Under the pieces are notes generated by a model, which was not told where the DNA came from, ran no database searches, and worked only from the letters and a program-made list of their open reading frames with translations. DNA of 64,000 nt from Gigaspora rosea. Taxonomy: Eukaryota; Glomeromycota; Glomeromycetes; Diversisporales; Gigasporaceae. How positions within the stretch are numbered: the stretch's first letter is position 1; each line of letters opens with the position of its first letter. The DNA is taken from NCBI GenBank assembly GCA_003550325.1, contig QKWP01000035.1, positions 472,105 through 536,104 on the forward strand, given 5' to 3'. The position numbers and the translations under genes were made by a program. Shown piece by piece: positions 33,106 to 44,019 of this stretch.

Positions 33106-34560
33106 ACACTGATTTGTTTCGTTCCCATTTATATAAATTAATAAACTTGCGTCAAATATAAGCATATTATTAGCTAGTTGTAAATCTCTAGTTGCTCCGG
33201 TTCCAAATAAATAACATAACCGTACATTTCGTATTCCATTGGTATTACCCATTGTTGTGGATTTCATGTAACACTTGAACGCTTTATTTTCATCTTTTTC
33301 AACTCCAATTCCATTTTCATAACAATAACCGAGATTACATATTCCAGTTGTTATTCATATCGGCAGATTTTTGATAATAAATGAATGTCTTATACCCATC
33401 CTTTTCAACTTCAATTCCATGACGACAATAACCAACGCGATTTCTTCCATAAGAATTACTCATGTCTGCTGATTTTTGATAATAAATGAATGCCTTATGT
33501 TCATCCTTTTCAATTCCAATTCCATACCGTTAACAACATCCAAGATTGGTTCCATAAGAATTATTCATATCAGCAGATGTTTTATAATAAATAAATGCCT
33601 TATGTTCATTCTTTTTAACACCAATACCATTTTCGTAACGATATCCAAGAATGCTTATTCCATAAGAATTACCCATATCAGCAGATTTTTGATAATAAAT
33701 GAATACCTTATGCTCATCTTTTTCAACTCCAACTCTTTTTTCATAACAATTTCCAAGATAGCATATTCAATTAGAATATCAACAGATTTTTGATAATAAA
33801 TGAACGCATTATGCTCATCTTTTTCAACTACAATACCATTTTCATAAAATATCCAAGACTGTTCACTCCATTAGAATTGCTCATATCGGCAGATTTTAGA
33901 CAATAAATGAATGCCCAATGTTCATCCTTTTCAACTTCAATTCCTTCTTGATAACAACATCCAAGGTTGTATATTCAATTCCATAAGAATTACCCATATC
34001 GGCAGATTTTTGATAATGAATGAACGAATGCCTTATGTTCATCCTTTTCAACTCCAATTCCTTCTTCGTAACAATTTCCAAGATAGTATATTTCATCAGA
34101 ATTGCCAATATCGGCAGATTTTTGATTATAAATGCTCATCCTTTTCAACTCCAATTCCTTCTTTGTAACAATTTCCAAGAAAGATATTCCATCAGAATTA
34201 CTATATCAGTAGATTTTTTATAATAAATGAATGCCTTATGCTCATACTCCAATTCCTATAACCAACACGATTTATTCCATAAGAATTGCCCATATCAGCA
34301 GATTTTTGATAATAAATAAATGCACTATGCTCAACTTTTTCAACTCCAATACCATTTTCGTAACCATATCCAAGACTGTTCATTCCATCAGAATTACCCA
34401 TATCGGCAGACTTTTAATAATAAATGAATGTCTTATGTTCATCCTTTTCAACTCCAATTCCATAAAGATAACAAGATCCAAGATTGCATATTTGATCCTT
34501 ATCATCGTAGTTAGTGCTTTTTATTGACGATTCTGTAGATGGATTATTGTAAATGTCTGG
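33106..34560 (-). pseudogene. Sel1-repeat array relic upstream of kinase copy 1
   Basis: About 11-12 units of roughly 108 bp. The minus-strand consensus is (K)DEHKAFIYYQKSADMGNS.GI..LGYCYENGIGVEK, broken here across units. Sel1 repeats are TPR-like helix pairs that form solenoid adaptors. Almost every unit still has its core, but frames change between units, giving several overlapping frames rather than one. At the kinase side the linker reads CYLFGTGATRDLQLAN. The gene lies head to head with the plus-strand paralogue at 35334. Confidence 0.85.
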
Positions 34561-34854
34561 TAAGTTTTTTTCTTTTGACAATGATATGTAATTAGGTTAA
34601 TAAGATATGGTATATCGAAAGTGTTGTTATTACGTACGTACGTGTAAAAATTATCAGTAACGATAATCGATTGTTACACAACTAGTGTTGCAAGTGACAG
34701 ATTTAGATATGTTTATGAGTGATTTACGGTAAAAAAATTCTGGTTTACTGTACTTAGACAGACTTGTGATTGACATAAACGGCAATCGAACTATTATTTA
34801 CTTCTAAGTTTTTTAATCTATTACCGTACTAAAATTTACAAATGCATAACATAC
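34561..34854. other. Region between head-to-head relics, no gene seen
   Basis: Contains ACGTACGTACGTGT at about 34632 and the TTACTGTACTTAGACAGACT / GATTGACAT motif that recurs at 27915 and 6770. It would have been the shared upstream region of the divergent Sel1-kinase pair. Confidence 0.35.
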
Positions 34855-35160
34855 TTACAACCCTTAACTAATTTATAAACCTTCTTTGCCCATACGTCGT
34901 TTGGTTTAATTCTTAATAATTCCTCCAAGTCAGCGATTGATTCATTTTACCTCACCTCTATATCTTCAAGCTATTATATTATCTGGTTCAATTTCTAGTA
35001 ATCTAGTTAAATCTTCAAATGCTTCATCATATTTGCCCATAATAAAATATAATTTGCCTCGGTAGCTTAGTTCGAATGCATTATTTGATTCTTTTTGTAG
35101 CGATTTTGTTAAATCATCGATTAAACTAACAAGCATATTTTCATATTCCTCTTCTTATTT
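34855..35160 (-). pseudogene. TPR-repeat protein relic, copy B
   Basis: Aligns with 28015-28340 almost base for base (CTTCTTTGCCCATA, TTCTTAATAATTCCTCCAAG, ATGCTTCATCATATTTGCCC). The order from its own 5' end is IDDLTKSLQKE, then MGKYDEAFEDLTRLLEIEPD, then a frameshifted LEELLRIKPNDVWAKKVYEL. An unresolved base (N at 35171) lies just beyond its 5' end, between two near-identical GCA(T/C)ATTTTCATATTC stretches, so assembly there is uncertain. Confidence 0.7.
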
Positions 35161-35474
35161 AGTTTTGTTTNAGCACATTTTCATATTCACCTATAATAAA
35201 ATAAAATCTTGTACTGTAAGTTGTGCAATGTAATGCATAACTCTACGTAATATAGTATTAAAAAAAAAAAAATAGAACGTTAAAATATAAATTTGATGCA
35301 ACTATATCGACTACATAGTTTTCTTGTGTCAAAATGTCAACTTGCAATAATCTATTTGTAAAGCAACCTGAAAGAATCGAATGTTCATCGGATATTACTC
35401 AAATAGCCAACAATGATACCCAATTGTATTTAGAAGATAATAATGTTTCACATGATTTGCTAATCGAAATGGTT

Positions 35475-35694
35475 AATGCTTTGCCTTGAAAATGATCTTA
35501 TGGGACTATATAGATTTTATGAATAAAAATTAAAATATCTAGCCATCCAATAATCCAATTCAAATAAACTTTTTATTTTGTAGAACTTAGTAAGTTCTAC
35601 AAAATTATTTGATTTCGATTGTTGGATGGCTAGAAATTTTAATTTTATCCATAAAATCTACATAGTCCCATAAGGTCATTTTCAAGGCAAAGAC
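35475..35694. repeat. Inverted duplication of host coding sequence
   Basis: GCCTTGAAAATGATCTTATG at 35475 and its near-exact complement ending at about 35694 form arms of about 90 bp around a small central palindrome, TAGAACTTAGTAAGTTCTA. The arm sequence reads as the gene's own ENDLMGLYRFYE stretch. It looks like a templated fold-back duplication, not a transposon end. Confidence 0.8.
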
Positions 35695-35844
35695 CCCATA
35701 TGTGTAACCTATATAAAGAAGAAAGCTTGAAAGGCAATTCAGAACGTTTAATTCTTGATACATTAGAACAATTTCTAATCAAGAAGAAGCAAAATCCAGA
35801 AAATATTATCAATTTTTGCTTAGATAATCCAATTAACTCTACAG

Positions 35845-35906
35845 TTTTTTTTTTTTTCCGAGTGTTAACACTACGGAACGCCAAGTAGGCGTACTTTATT
35901 AATATT
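35845..35906 (-). mobile_element. 62-base insertion with poly-T and 9-bp duplication
   Basis: ACTCTACAG occurs at 35836-35844 and 35907-35915. Between lie a T-run and a GC-rich body, GAGTGTTAACACTACGGAAC followed by GCCAAGTAGGCGTAC. On the minus strand it is a short GC-rich RNA-like sequence ending in poly-A, with a target duplication: the structure of a retroposed RNA fragment. The parent RNA was not identified; it does not look like a tRNA or 5S end. Confidence 0.7.
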
Positions 35907-37392
35907 ACTCTACAGTTCAAATCATTCTTGCAAGTTGTTATTGTTATGAAAAATGGGTTGAAAAGGATGAATATAAAGCATTCAATTATTATCAAAAATT
36001 AGCAGAGATGGATGATTCTTACGGAATGTATTTTGTCGATGTATGTCATGACAATGGAATTGGAGTTGAAAAGGATGAACATAAGGCATTCATTTATTAT
36101 CAAAAATCTGCTGAGATGGGAAACATTAGTGGAACAAATACTGTTGGATATTGTTATCGAAATGGAAAATGATGGACATAAGGCATTCATTCATTATCAA
36201 AAATCTGCAGAGATGGGGAGCGCTAAGGGAACAAATAATGTTGGATATTGTTATCAATTTGGGATTGGAGTTGAAATGGATAAACATAAGGGATTCATAT
36301 ATTATTAAAAAGCTGCAGAGATGGGGCACGCTGTAGCAATGTGTAATATTGGAGCTTGTTACGAAGATGGATTTTGTGTTGAGAAGGACGAAAAGAAAGC
36401 GTTTGAATATTCAAAAAATCGGCAGAAATGGGGCATGCTGATGGAATGTATCATGTTGGTGAATTTTATCGGAAAGGAATTGTTGTTGAAAAGAGTATTG
36501 ATATTGCTTTTGAATGGTATTTAAAATCAGATATTACTGAACATATTATAACTGCAGAAAAAAAAAAGAATTTTTTCATTGGATATATGATAAATTTGAA
36601 AATATTGAAGAGATAGGCGAAGGAGCGTTCTCTACTGTTTTTAAAACAAAATATCTGAACCGATATGGGTCATATGAAAATGTAGCAATTAAGATTGTAA
36701 ATGATTCTTATAAAAATAAAGAACCATTTTTAAAAGAGATATTTTTTTTAAACCAATTTTAATCTTTATTTTTAATTTCGAATTAATTTATTTTGGTTTT
36801 TTTTTTTTTTAGTTAAAAAGCTTGTCATAGCCTATTACAATATTTGGGAATATCTAGAGATGAAAAAAAAAGACTTTATTTTAGTACTCAGTTATGGAGA
36901 ATATGGATCATTAAGTAAAAACCTTACTAATATCTTTAAATTTGAATGGAAAATTAAATTAAAGATACTCCATGATATTGTATCTTGATCGTATTCATTC
37001 TAAAGGATATTTACATCGAGATATACATCCTGGAAATATCTTGTTAAAGGAAACTATGAAGCATACATTACAGATCTAGGTTTATCAAAACCACTCGACG
37101 AAAAAGAACAAGATGAACGTATTCATGGAGTTTTGCCTTATATCGCACCAGAACTTTTACAAAAAAAGCATCGATATACAGAATCATCAGATATTTATTC
37201 GTTTGGAATTATCATGGTCGAAATGACAACTGAGCAAAGGTCTTTAAATAATTATAAATTTGATATTGAACTAGAAATTATGATTTGTAATGGATTACGA
37301 CCAAAATTTGCACCTAATACTCCTTGTTGCTACGTTAAGCTGGCAAACCAATGCATGTATTCAGATCCAGAAAAACGGCTAATATTAGTGAA

Positions 37393-37590
37393 ATAATTAT
37401 TAAACTAAATGAATGGTTGAATATTATCGAAAATGAGTATGAAAGTAGAATTAAAAAGCAATCCTTAGAAAGGTTAAATATTTTCAAAAATGAGAGTGAA
37501 AATAGAATTAAAAAGAAATCTTTAGAATGGTTGAATATTATCGAATATGATATTGAAAGTGAAATTAAAATGCAATTCTTAGAAAATGAA
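37393..37590 (+). repeat. Three 19-residue repeats in the kinase tail
   Basis: WLNIIENEYESRIKKQSLE, RLNIFKNESENRIKKKSLE and WLNIIEYDIESEIKMQFLE are encoded in tandem (57 bp each). The last runs into the usual C-terminal segment of this kinase group (FLE..K...LP). Confidence 0.85.
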
Positions 37591-37752
37591 AAGATCAGTA
37601 AAAATTTACCCGAGATTACTGAAAAATTCAACAATATACTGTATATACTAGCAAACCATATAATATATCAGAAATTAGTGCGAAGTTATTTAAAATATAT
37701 ATTACTAAAACTGAAGGTGATATAGAAATTCCGAATTATTTAGTGAATAAAT

Positions 37753-38265
37753 GATAAATTTAACTTTAAAAAAAAGAGCGCAGTAACACGGTACGCTATT
37801 AATGCCGATTACTGTACCTATTAGGGCTTATATAAATTGTGATAAATAGCATGTAGTAATTTGAAAAACTTAGTTTAAATTAATTATAAAATAGTAATTT
37901 TGAGTTAAAGTGAAAATATATAAAGAGCGATTTTAATCATATTTATTTATTTTTTTTTTTTTACTATCTTATATGTGAAATTCTTTTTTTTTTTATCCAA
38001 CATAAGAAAGTGTATAAGTCGAAAGTTTAAACAACTATGATAATAAAGTTTGTAAAAACAAAATGAATTTTAATGAAGCTTATTAAATAAACTAATGATT
38101 TTTAAACTTTCATCGTGGAGGTGATCCTCACAGGTACAAAAATTCGGATATATTTTTGACTAGAGAATGAAATAAGAAAATGAAAAGATTAATAATATTT
38201 TGACCCCTATCTGTTTGTGTCAAATCAGATTATTAAAATTCAGGTCATCATTACTGCATTACAGC
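37753..38265. other. No gene seen; dispersed segment
   Basis: 3' flank of kinase copy 2. From about 37860 it matches 1075-1570 (see there), so this flank and the start of the window derive from related gene neighbourhoods. Confidence 0.4.
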
Positions 38266-38527
38266 TATAGATGGGGGTGAAATTACTCTTCATAATAAGA
38301 TGTTTTTGTTGAAATTGTTGAAATTACTTGATAGTGAAATTGGTGAAATTAGTTTTTCAATATTAAAAATTAATTTAAATTATGTCAAAATTTAATTAAA
38401 ACTAAGCTAAATCAAATACAATAATTGTTTTAGGTTTAATTTATGAATATATTAAAAATGTTGAAATTATTGTTGAAATTATTGTTGAAATTAAAAAAAT
38501 TGAAAGTGAATTTCACCCCCAACTATA
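38266..38527. mobile_element. hAT-like element with GTTGAAATT array (262 bp)
   Basis: Ends TATAGATGGGGGTGAAATTA and complement TATAGTTGGGGGTGAAATTC; perfect 8-bp duplication ATTACAGC (38258-38265, 38528-38535). Inside both ends GTTGAAATT(A/G) is repeated many times. No coding sequence. Confidence 0.9.
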
Positions 38528-38535
38528 ATTACAGC

Positions 38536-39323
38536 CATGTTAGATAAATTCAAAGTCCAGTATAACGCAGTAAAATCAATTTTTATCCTGAATAGTTATA
38601 TATATACTATATATATATTGTTATAATTTTAATCGTAAACTTGATTTTAATGTTCGAATCAATATATGCGGGTTCAAGTAAACGCCGATGATTTATTTTC
38701 CCAAAATGATGATAATGTATCGAAGGTGTATTTATTAAGTTATTGCATTTAAGGATATTTGCTATTTTATTTTTAAGGATAGATGTCTTTATTTTTTTTT
38801 TTTATGTAGTTATTTGTTTTTAATTGATTCAATATCGAAAAGAACCTTTATTAATGTAGATAGTTCCATAAAATACTTGAAATTAGGTGTAATGTGAAAT
38901 TAATACATTGTATGTAAATTTGCACGAAACTATTTATCTGTATTAGCCGGTGAAGACGTGCTGGGAATAATTGATATCAGTGGCGTAATATGGACGCGTG
39001 TTTTGTATTAAAATAACCCATTTGATTTAATTTTTGAATAGATATACGTTCAATTAAAAGATGCTATAAGTTGTTAAAGTTAACTATATGATAAAAAAGA
39101 GTTATGTTGAGATGTAACATTATATAAAAAATATTAAGGTAGGAAATATAGAGTTAAAGTAAATATGGTAAGAGATTTAGGAGGTATTAACCTAGATGAA
39201 TTAAGTTGGTAAAGATGAAGAGAATAAAGCTGAGGATGGAAAAAGTAGAGTGGATTATTTCAGACAATCTAGAAACTGGTTTAAATAAAATATCACATTT
39301 GTACTCGTACAGTTACATATTCT
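38536..39323. other. No gene seen
   Basis: The first 150 bases continue the dispersed segment related to 1440-1570. The rest is AT-rich with no coding signal. Confidence 0.35.
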
Positions 39324-39325
39324 TA

Positions 39326-39422
39326 TAGCCGCGAAATAACGCCCAGGTGTGTAATTTCTAACTTTGGCCTAAACTAGTATAATTCGGGGCATAAATCGAA
39401 ATAACGAGTTATTTCGCGGCTA
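39326..39422. mobile_element. Tiny TA-flanked element (97 bp)
   Basis: TAGCCGCGAAATAAC and its complement GTTATTTCGCGGCTA form the ends, flanked by TA on both sides. A stowaway/Tc1-like miniature element is likely. Confidence 0.75.
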
Positions 39423-39424
39423 TA

Positions 39425-40301
39425 CGGTATGTTGATTACAAGAGGAGTGTTAAATCAACACAGTAAATATGATCTAGTTCGGCTGCGTTCTAATTTAACT
39501 TTAGTACTAGTACTGGTCATTTTTTTAATTATTGAGACATTTAAAGGCAGAGAATTCGCAAAAGTTTAACTTTGAACCATTTCTATAAATTATAATTTAT
39601 TTTATTCAATCGAAATTATAAAAGCGAGAAAATTCAGATGAGCAGTTTTAATGATTTGCACGCATTTAAAAAGAGTAAGAAACTTATTAAAATATGCTAT
39701 TAATAAAATATGCTATTATTACAATATGCTATTATTGTAATATGTCATTCTTAAATTGTTAAAGTGAGATATCCGAATTAGATCAATTTGAAAGTTTTAG
39801 AAATATGATTGTAAGACCACCATAAAATTGTTTTTACGTTAAATTAGGTAAAATTTTGTGTAGAATTATGTAAAATTTATGTAGCTTTATAAAAATTTTA
39901 TAAACCCAATGTAATTTATATAATTATTTACATGAATCTATGTATATTTCTATATAGAATTATGTAAAATATTAATAAATTTTTAACTTATATATTAAAG
40001 CCAGAATTAGATTTTAAAGCTTAAATTAAGGGTTTAGAGAGGGTTTTTTTTAGTATACTGAACATTTTCACTTAGTGTATCGAACATTAATTTCCTTAGT
40101 CACTCTTGAGAAATAGCTAAAGTAAATTAAATTATTTTTATATAGATATAAATACAATTCACATAGATTTTATATTTATATAAATAATAAATAATTATAT
40201 ATAAAATTACGTAGATTATTCTTATTATATAAGTCTACATTGGGTTTGTAGATCTATATAAATATTTTATATAAATTTTATAAAAAGAACAACTTGCTGA
40301 T
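39425..40301. other. Very AT-rich DNA, no gene seen
   Basis: Contains a short tandem AATATGCTATTA(T/A)(T/A)A at about 39690-39745 and many ATTTATATA-like runs around 39840-40270 (TATGTAAAATTTATGTAG-type repeats). No coding signal. Confidence 0.45.
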
Positions 40302-40430
40302 GACATTAAAAAAAACTACTGTGGAATCTCCGGGCAAATCAAAACCTGTCAAATCTAACAAAAAATTGACATTAAAAAAACTACTGTTGAACATCCGGGC
40401 AGAATCAAATCTAGCAAAAATTTAATCTAC
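40302..40430. repeat. Two-copy direct repeat
   Basis: GACATTAAAAAAA(A)CTACTGT followed by (G/T)GAA(T)C(T/A)(T)CCGGGCA.AATC occurs twice about 65 bases apart. It partly resembles the CTGTCGAACCTCC end of the element that follows. Confidence 0.6.
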
Positions 40431-40452
40431 CAAATCTGTTTTCTGTTATATA

Positions 40453-40585
40453 CTGTCGAACCTCCCAAAGCCGATACGCATGGTGAACAGGTTTTGTATA
40501 AATATTGAAAAGTTATCGGGCACGGAGCATTATGGCAGAAACAGAATTGGCAGATTATTTTTTATCAGATTTGGAAGTTCAACAG
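40453..40585. mobile_element. pogo/Tc1-like miniature element (133 bp)
   Basis: CTGTCGAACCTCCCAAA on the left and complement CTGTTGAACTTCCAAATCTG on the right, flanked by TA (40451-40452, 40586-40587). The interior has no coding sequence. Confidence 0.75.
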
Positions 40586-41416
40586 TATATAAGTGCTAGA
40601 GGTTAGGACAATAATGAATCCAAGAATTAGTATATATTTAAATTCATTTAGGTATGCTTAATTAACATAATATAAATTGACAAGAAATTTCCCGTTCTTG
40701 GTATGATATTAGCAACTACGTTGCGCAGCTATCTTATTGTAATAAATAAATAGACAAATATATATCTAAACGAATAAAAATAGCTATGTTACTCTTCTAG
40801 TCTTGCAATTCTTCAATTTTTTCGAGTTCTTTCTTCAGCTAGCCGAGTATTAAAATTCGCTTTAACCTTATTAATTTCTTCGTTAAACTAGCTCTTTAAT
40901 CAAATTCTACTTCGGAATTGTTAGGAATATTTGGAATATTGAACCTACTTGCATCGGTTTCACATTACCGACAGGTTTGGAATCATCGTTAGGTGAAGAT
41001 GTTGCTATGAAGTTTCGGAAGGCTCGGAACTTGACGCTGGAGGCTCGACCAGAGATGGCACCGAAACCTTTTTTGGCGATTCCGAAAGTTTCGGGTTTCG
41101 GATTATAGCTTCCGAAACCTTATCCGAAACTCGAAACCTCAACCGAAACCCGAAACCTCGCCCGAAACCCGAAACTTCAACCGAAACCCCGAAACTGCCA
41201 AAACCAATAATTTATTTGTTTATTCTCTCCAAAGTTGGCGCCGAAACCCTTTTGTGCCAAATCTGAAAGTTTCAGGCCTTGGATTATAACTTCCGAAACC
41301 TTATCCGAAACTCGAAACCTCACCCGACACCCAAAACCTCATTCGAAACCGAAACCTCTGAACACAAAAAACTGCCCAAACTTCCATATATACATTTATT
41401 GCATTAATGTATTATA

Positions 41417-42021
41417 TGTCGCGGATGATCGTGAAATTGGATTATCATGAAATCCACGTGATCTCCGTATCATCGGATTTCCTAAAATTTCCGTAAATCG
41501 TGTAAACAATCGATCTAATCGATCTACATTACGTAATCAAAACAATCGAATGCTATAACCGGGGTCCATATGCCTATATGCTGCATAAATCGCATTTTTG
41601 ATACTGTATCTATATAGACCTTCTAACTGTATCAAAAAGGCGACCCTAACCCTAAACACGAGGCAAAATTTTTTTTTTTGTTAGTGGTTTTATAGACTAT
41701 AACCCTAAACACGAGGCAAAAATTTTTTTTTTGTTAGTGGGTTTATAGACTCTTTTTTGCTCGTGGTTAGGGTTAGGGTTTTATAGACTCTTTTTTGCCT
41801 CTTGGTTAAGGTTAGGGCTAGGTCGCCTTTATGATACAGTTAGAAGGTCCTTTATATATAAATATCAAGAATGCACTATAGGCATACCGACCAGCTATAG
41901 CATTTGATTGATTACGTAGTGTAGATCGATTAGATCGATTGTTTACTCGATTTTCGGAAATTTTAGGATATGGAGATCACGTGGATTTCACGATAATCCA
42001 ATTTCACGATCATCCGCGACA
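41417..42021. mobile_element. Nested long-armed palindrome (605 bp)
   Basis: TGTCGCGGATGATCGTGAAA at the left matches the complement at the right for about 150 bases, including ATCCACGTGATCTCC and GATCGATTAGATCG-type stretches. It interrupts the CCGAAACC element. Confidence 0.85.
41617..41849. repeat. Core palindrome with telomere-like motifs
   Basis: GACCTTCTAACTGTATCAAA and its complement enclose CCCTAACCCTAAACACGAGG, a 56-bp tandem copy starting CTATAACCCTAAACACGAGG, then the inverted GGTTAGGGTTAGGGTT. Two short telomere-like blocks therefore face each other at the tip. Confidence 0.85.
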
Positions 42022-42771
42022 TTATACATCTCTTTCAAATGCGCTGATGTATGCTATGTATCTCTTCAGTATACATTAATCGCATTGATATATGTTATAT
42101 ATCTCCTTAAAGAATACAATAAATTTTGAATATCCAACGCTATTTGAGCCGGAATGCATGCGTGCAGTCCTTTTTGTTGTTATGATTCACAAGTATAACA
42201 TGAAAGGTGTAATTCCGGAGTTTATATTCTGACAATCAAGATTGCTTTTGCAAGCATCAGTTTTTTTACTTACTACGTAAAAACTGGATACAATATCAAG
42301 TAATAATAAATAATTAGTAAATCCATATCTACTAAAATGATAGAATTAATAAGTTACCGCAGAATTAAATAAATTGTTGGTATCAAAAGTCATCAAATAC
42401 TTATCGATTCATCATTGGCAATTTTTTCTATCGCCCTAGAATTTTGAAATCAGTTGTAATAACCGAAGCAGTGAAAAAAACATAATTAAAAAAATGATCT
42501 ATATAATGTTAAAATTTATTCAAAAATAATTTTACATTTTCGGTTCTTTAAAAATAAATCAACTTTATAATAAATTGTAAAGGCTTCAATATTATATTTT
42601 TGGTTTCGGATTATAGGTTTGGGTTTCGGATTATAGTTTCGGGGTTTCGGGTTTCGGAGTTTCGATTTTTTTTAAAAAATCCGAAACTAGTTTCGGATTA
42701 GAACCCTTCCGAAACTAGTTTCGGGTAGGTTTCGTTTCGACGCCATGTTTCGGCTCGACTACCTTTTTTGC

Positions 42772-43990
42772 AAAAGATCGTGAGCCATTGGTGAAACTAA
42801 CTAAACTAACTAACTATGAAACTCAAGCTCCAACAATTGGTAGTTTGAACATGCTTGGAATAACAGACTTTTCTGGTTTTGGTGATATATCTTGAGATTT
42901 TGGTGATTCATATTTAGGTTTAATTACCCATTAAAGACAAATTATAAGGAAGTTATCTATTAAAATTGTTAAACTTACCATTGCAAATTTCTATTCTAAT
43001 AGTTCAGATTAACTGAAATTTTTTATAATCTCTGTCGCGGGTCTACTTCTAGATGACCTTTCCTTGATACTCATCTTGATTACTGGTATCATCATGTTCA
43101 ATATCAGTTTGCTGAGCATCTGTTTCTTTTTTAGAATTTATATCGGGCTCTTTGGTTCACTAGTACATTTTTCTTCAGTACATGATTCGTCGTCATAATT
43201 ATAGTGCCATTTTCAATTTTTTCACTGTCATCATGTTGGTGTTGATCGTCTTCATAAGCTTCTTGATTTTCTGATGATTATTTTCGCTCTCAAGATATCT
43301 CTGAATTCGTTTCTCCCAGAAAATTTTCTTTGATGAAAGGTAATAAAAATTTTTTGCATATATTCGCTGATTTATGTATTTCTGTTTCTAAACTTACATT
43401 AGAACTTAAAAATCGAGCGATTTGATTTGTTAATGCTTACCTAATTGTAGTATCGCCCATAAAAAATGTGGCTTATCAGATGATGAATAGCAGTTCTGGT
43501 GTCGGCTATAAAAAAATTAGCTAACATGTTAAATAATCGCGTAGTAAGAGACCAGCTTTCACTTTGCGATTAACACTATAGCGACACCGAACATTTTTAG
43601 ATTGAAGGGAATAAATATTAAAATTTTATATAGTAATTAGATATCTAATTATTAGGACATATCGACCAATATCCTAATTTTGAAATATAGATTCTTGGAT
43701 TACGTCATAAAATAAACAATTTAACATTAAATTTATTGGCATGATCAATTTATTTTTATTGATGTTGGCTTAATAAAAGTTATTACAGTATTTATAAAGT
43801 GCATGAAATAGTAATTTATTAAAAAACTTTAGCTTCATCGTTACTGCTAATGTCACAATTCGAATTTGTGACAATATCTTACTATACGTGAAAGAACAAT
43901 TAAATCTAACAATTTTTTTCAAGTTCTTTTGGAAAGTTCTCGTTGGATATATATTAATATATAAGTAATATTTGTTAAGCTATATAAAAA
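42772..43990. other. Coding relic (to 43330) then empty DNA
   Basis: Beyond the relic described above, 43331-43990 is AT-rich with no domain or repeat that I can identify. Confidence 0.3.
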
Positions 43991-44019
43991 AAAAATCTAA
44001 AAGAAAGTTTAATAAGTTG

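Larger units (their letters stand above)
35334..37752 (+). pseudogene. Sel1-repeat/TKL-like kinase relic, copy 2
   Basis: Starts at ATG 35334 with an N-terminal part ending HDLLIEMVNAL, interrupted at 35475 by an inverted repeat and resuming NLYKEESLKGN. After a 62-base insertion come about five Sel1 units (DEHKAFIYYQKSAEMGN, YCYQFGIGVEMDKHKGFIYY) in shifting frames. The kinase follows: IEEIGEGAFSTVFKTKY (glycine loop), NVAIKIVND (Lys), a short intron after KEIFF, FILVLSYGEYGSLSK, then, after a frameshift, HSKGYLHRDIHPGNILL and, after another, ITDLGLSKPLD, LPYIAPELL and SSDIYSFGIIMVEM. The catalytic HRD, the DLG (DFG-like) and APE motifs persist, but at least four frameshifts and a stop make it non-functional as sequenced. 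The end (YTSKPYNISEIS) is also frameshifted. Confidence 0.85.
41041..42765. mobile_element. CCGAAACC-array element with a nested palindrome
   Basis: The left block (41041-41370) repeats CCGAAACC/CGAAACC(T/C) about 20 times. The right block (42600-42765) has the complementary GGTTTCGG(A/G). Outermost are GGCTCGACCAGAGATGGC and the complement TAGTCGAGCCGAAACATGGC. The design (short inverted end, then a dense one-motif array in opposite orientation at each end) matches the hAT-like families here, but no target duplication was found. A second element sits inside (41417-42021). Confidence 0.6.
40800..43330 (-). pseudogene. Old coding region split by a transposon nest
   Basis: Minus-strand pieces are ENQEAYEDDQHQHDDSEKIE (about 43210-43290, acidic), VIKPKYESPKSQDISPKPEK and SVIPSMFKLPIVG (about 42835-42930), and after the nest EEINKVKANFNTRLAEERTR, KIEELQD (about 40800-40890). 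The composition (acidic stretch, Pro/Ser-rich linker, charged coiled coil) suggests one lineage-specific protein. Frames are broken throughout and about 1.7 kb of repeats (41041-42765) sits in the middle. No family recognised. Confidence 0.45.

Noticed and set aside
33230..34500. CRISPR-like array because of regular 108-bp spacing
   Set aside because: Units encode Sel1 repeats, diverge along their length and have no short identical repeats with unique spacers.
34500..35340. Shared bidirectional promoter of two active kinases
   Set aside because: Both kinases are broken and the interval holds a TPR relic and an unresolved base, so no active promoter can be claimed.
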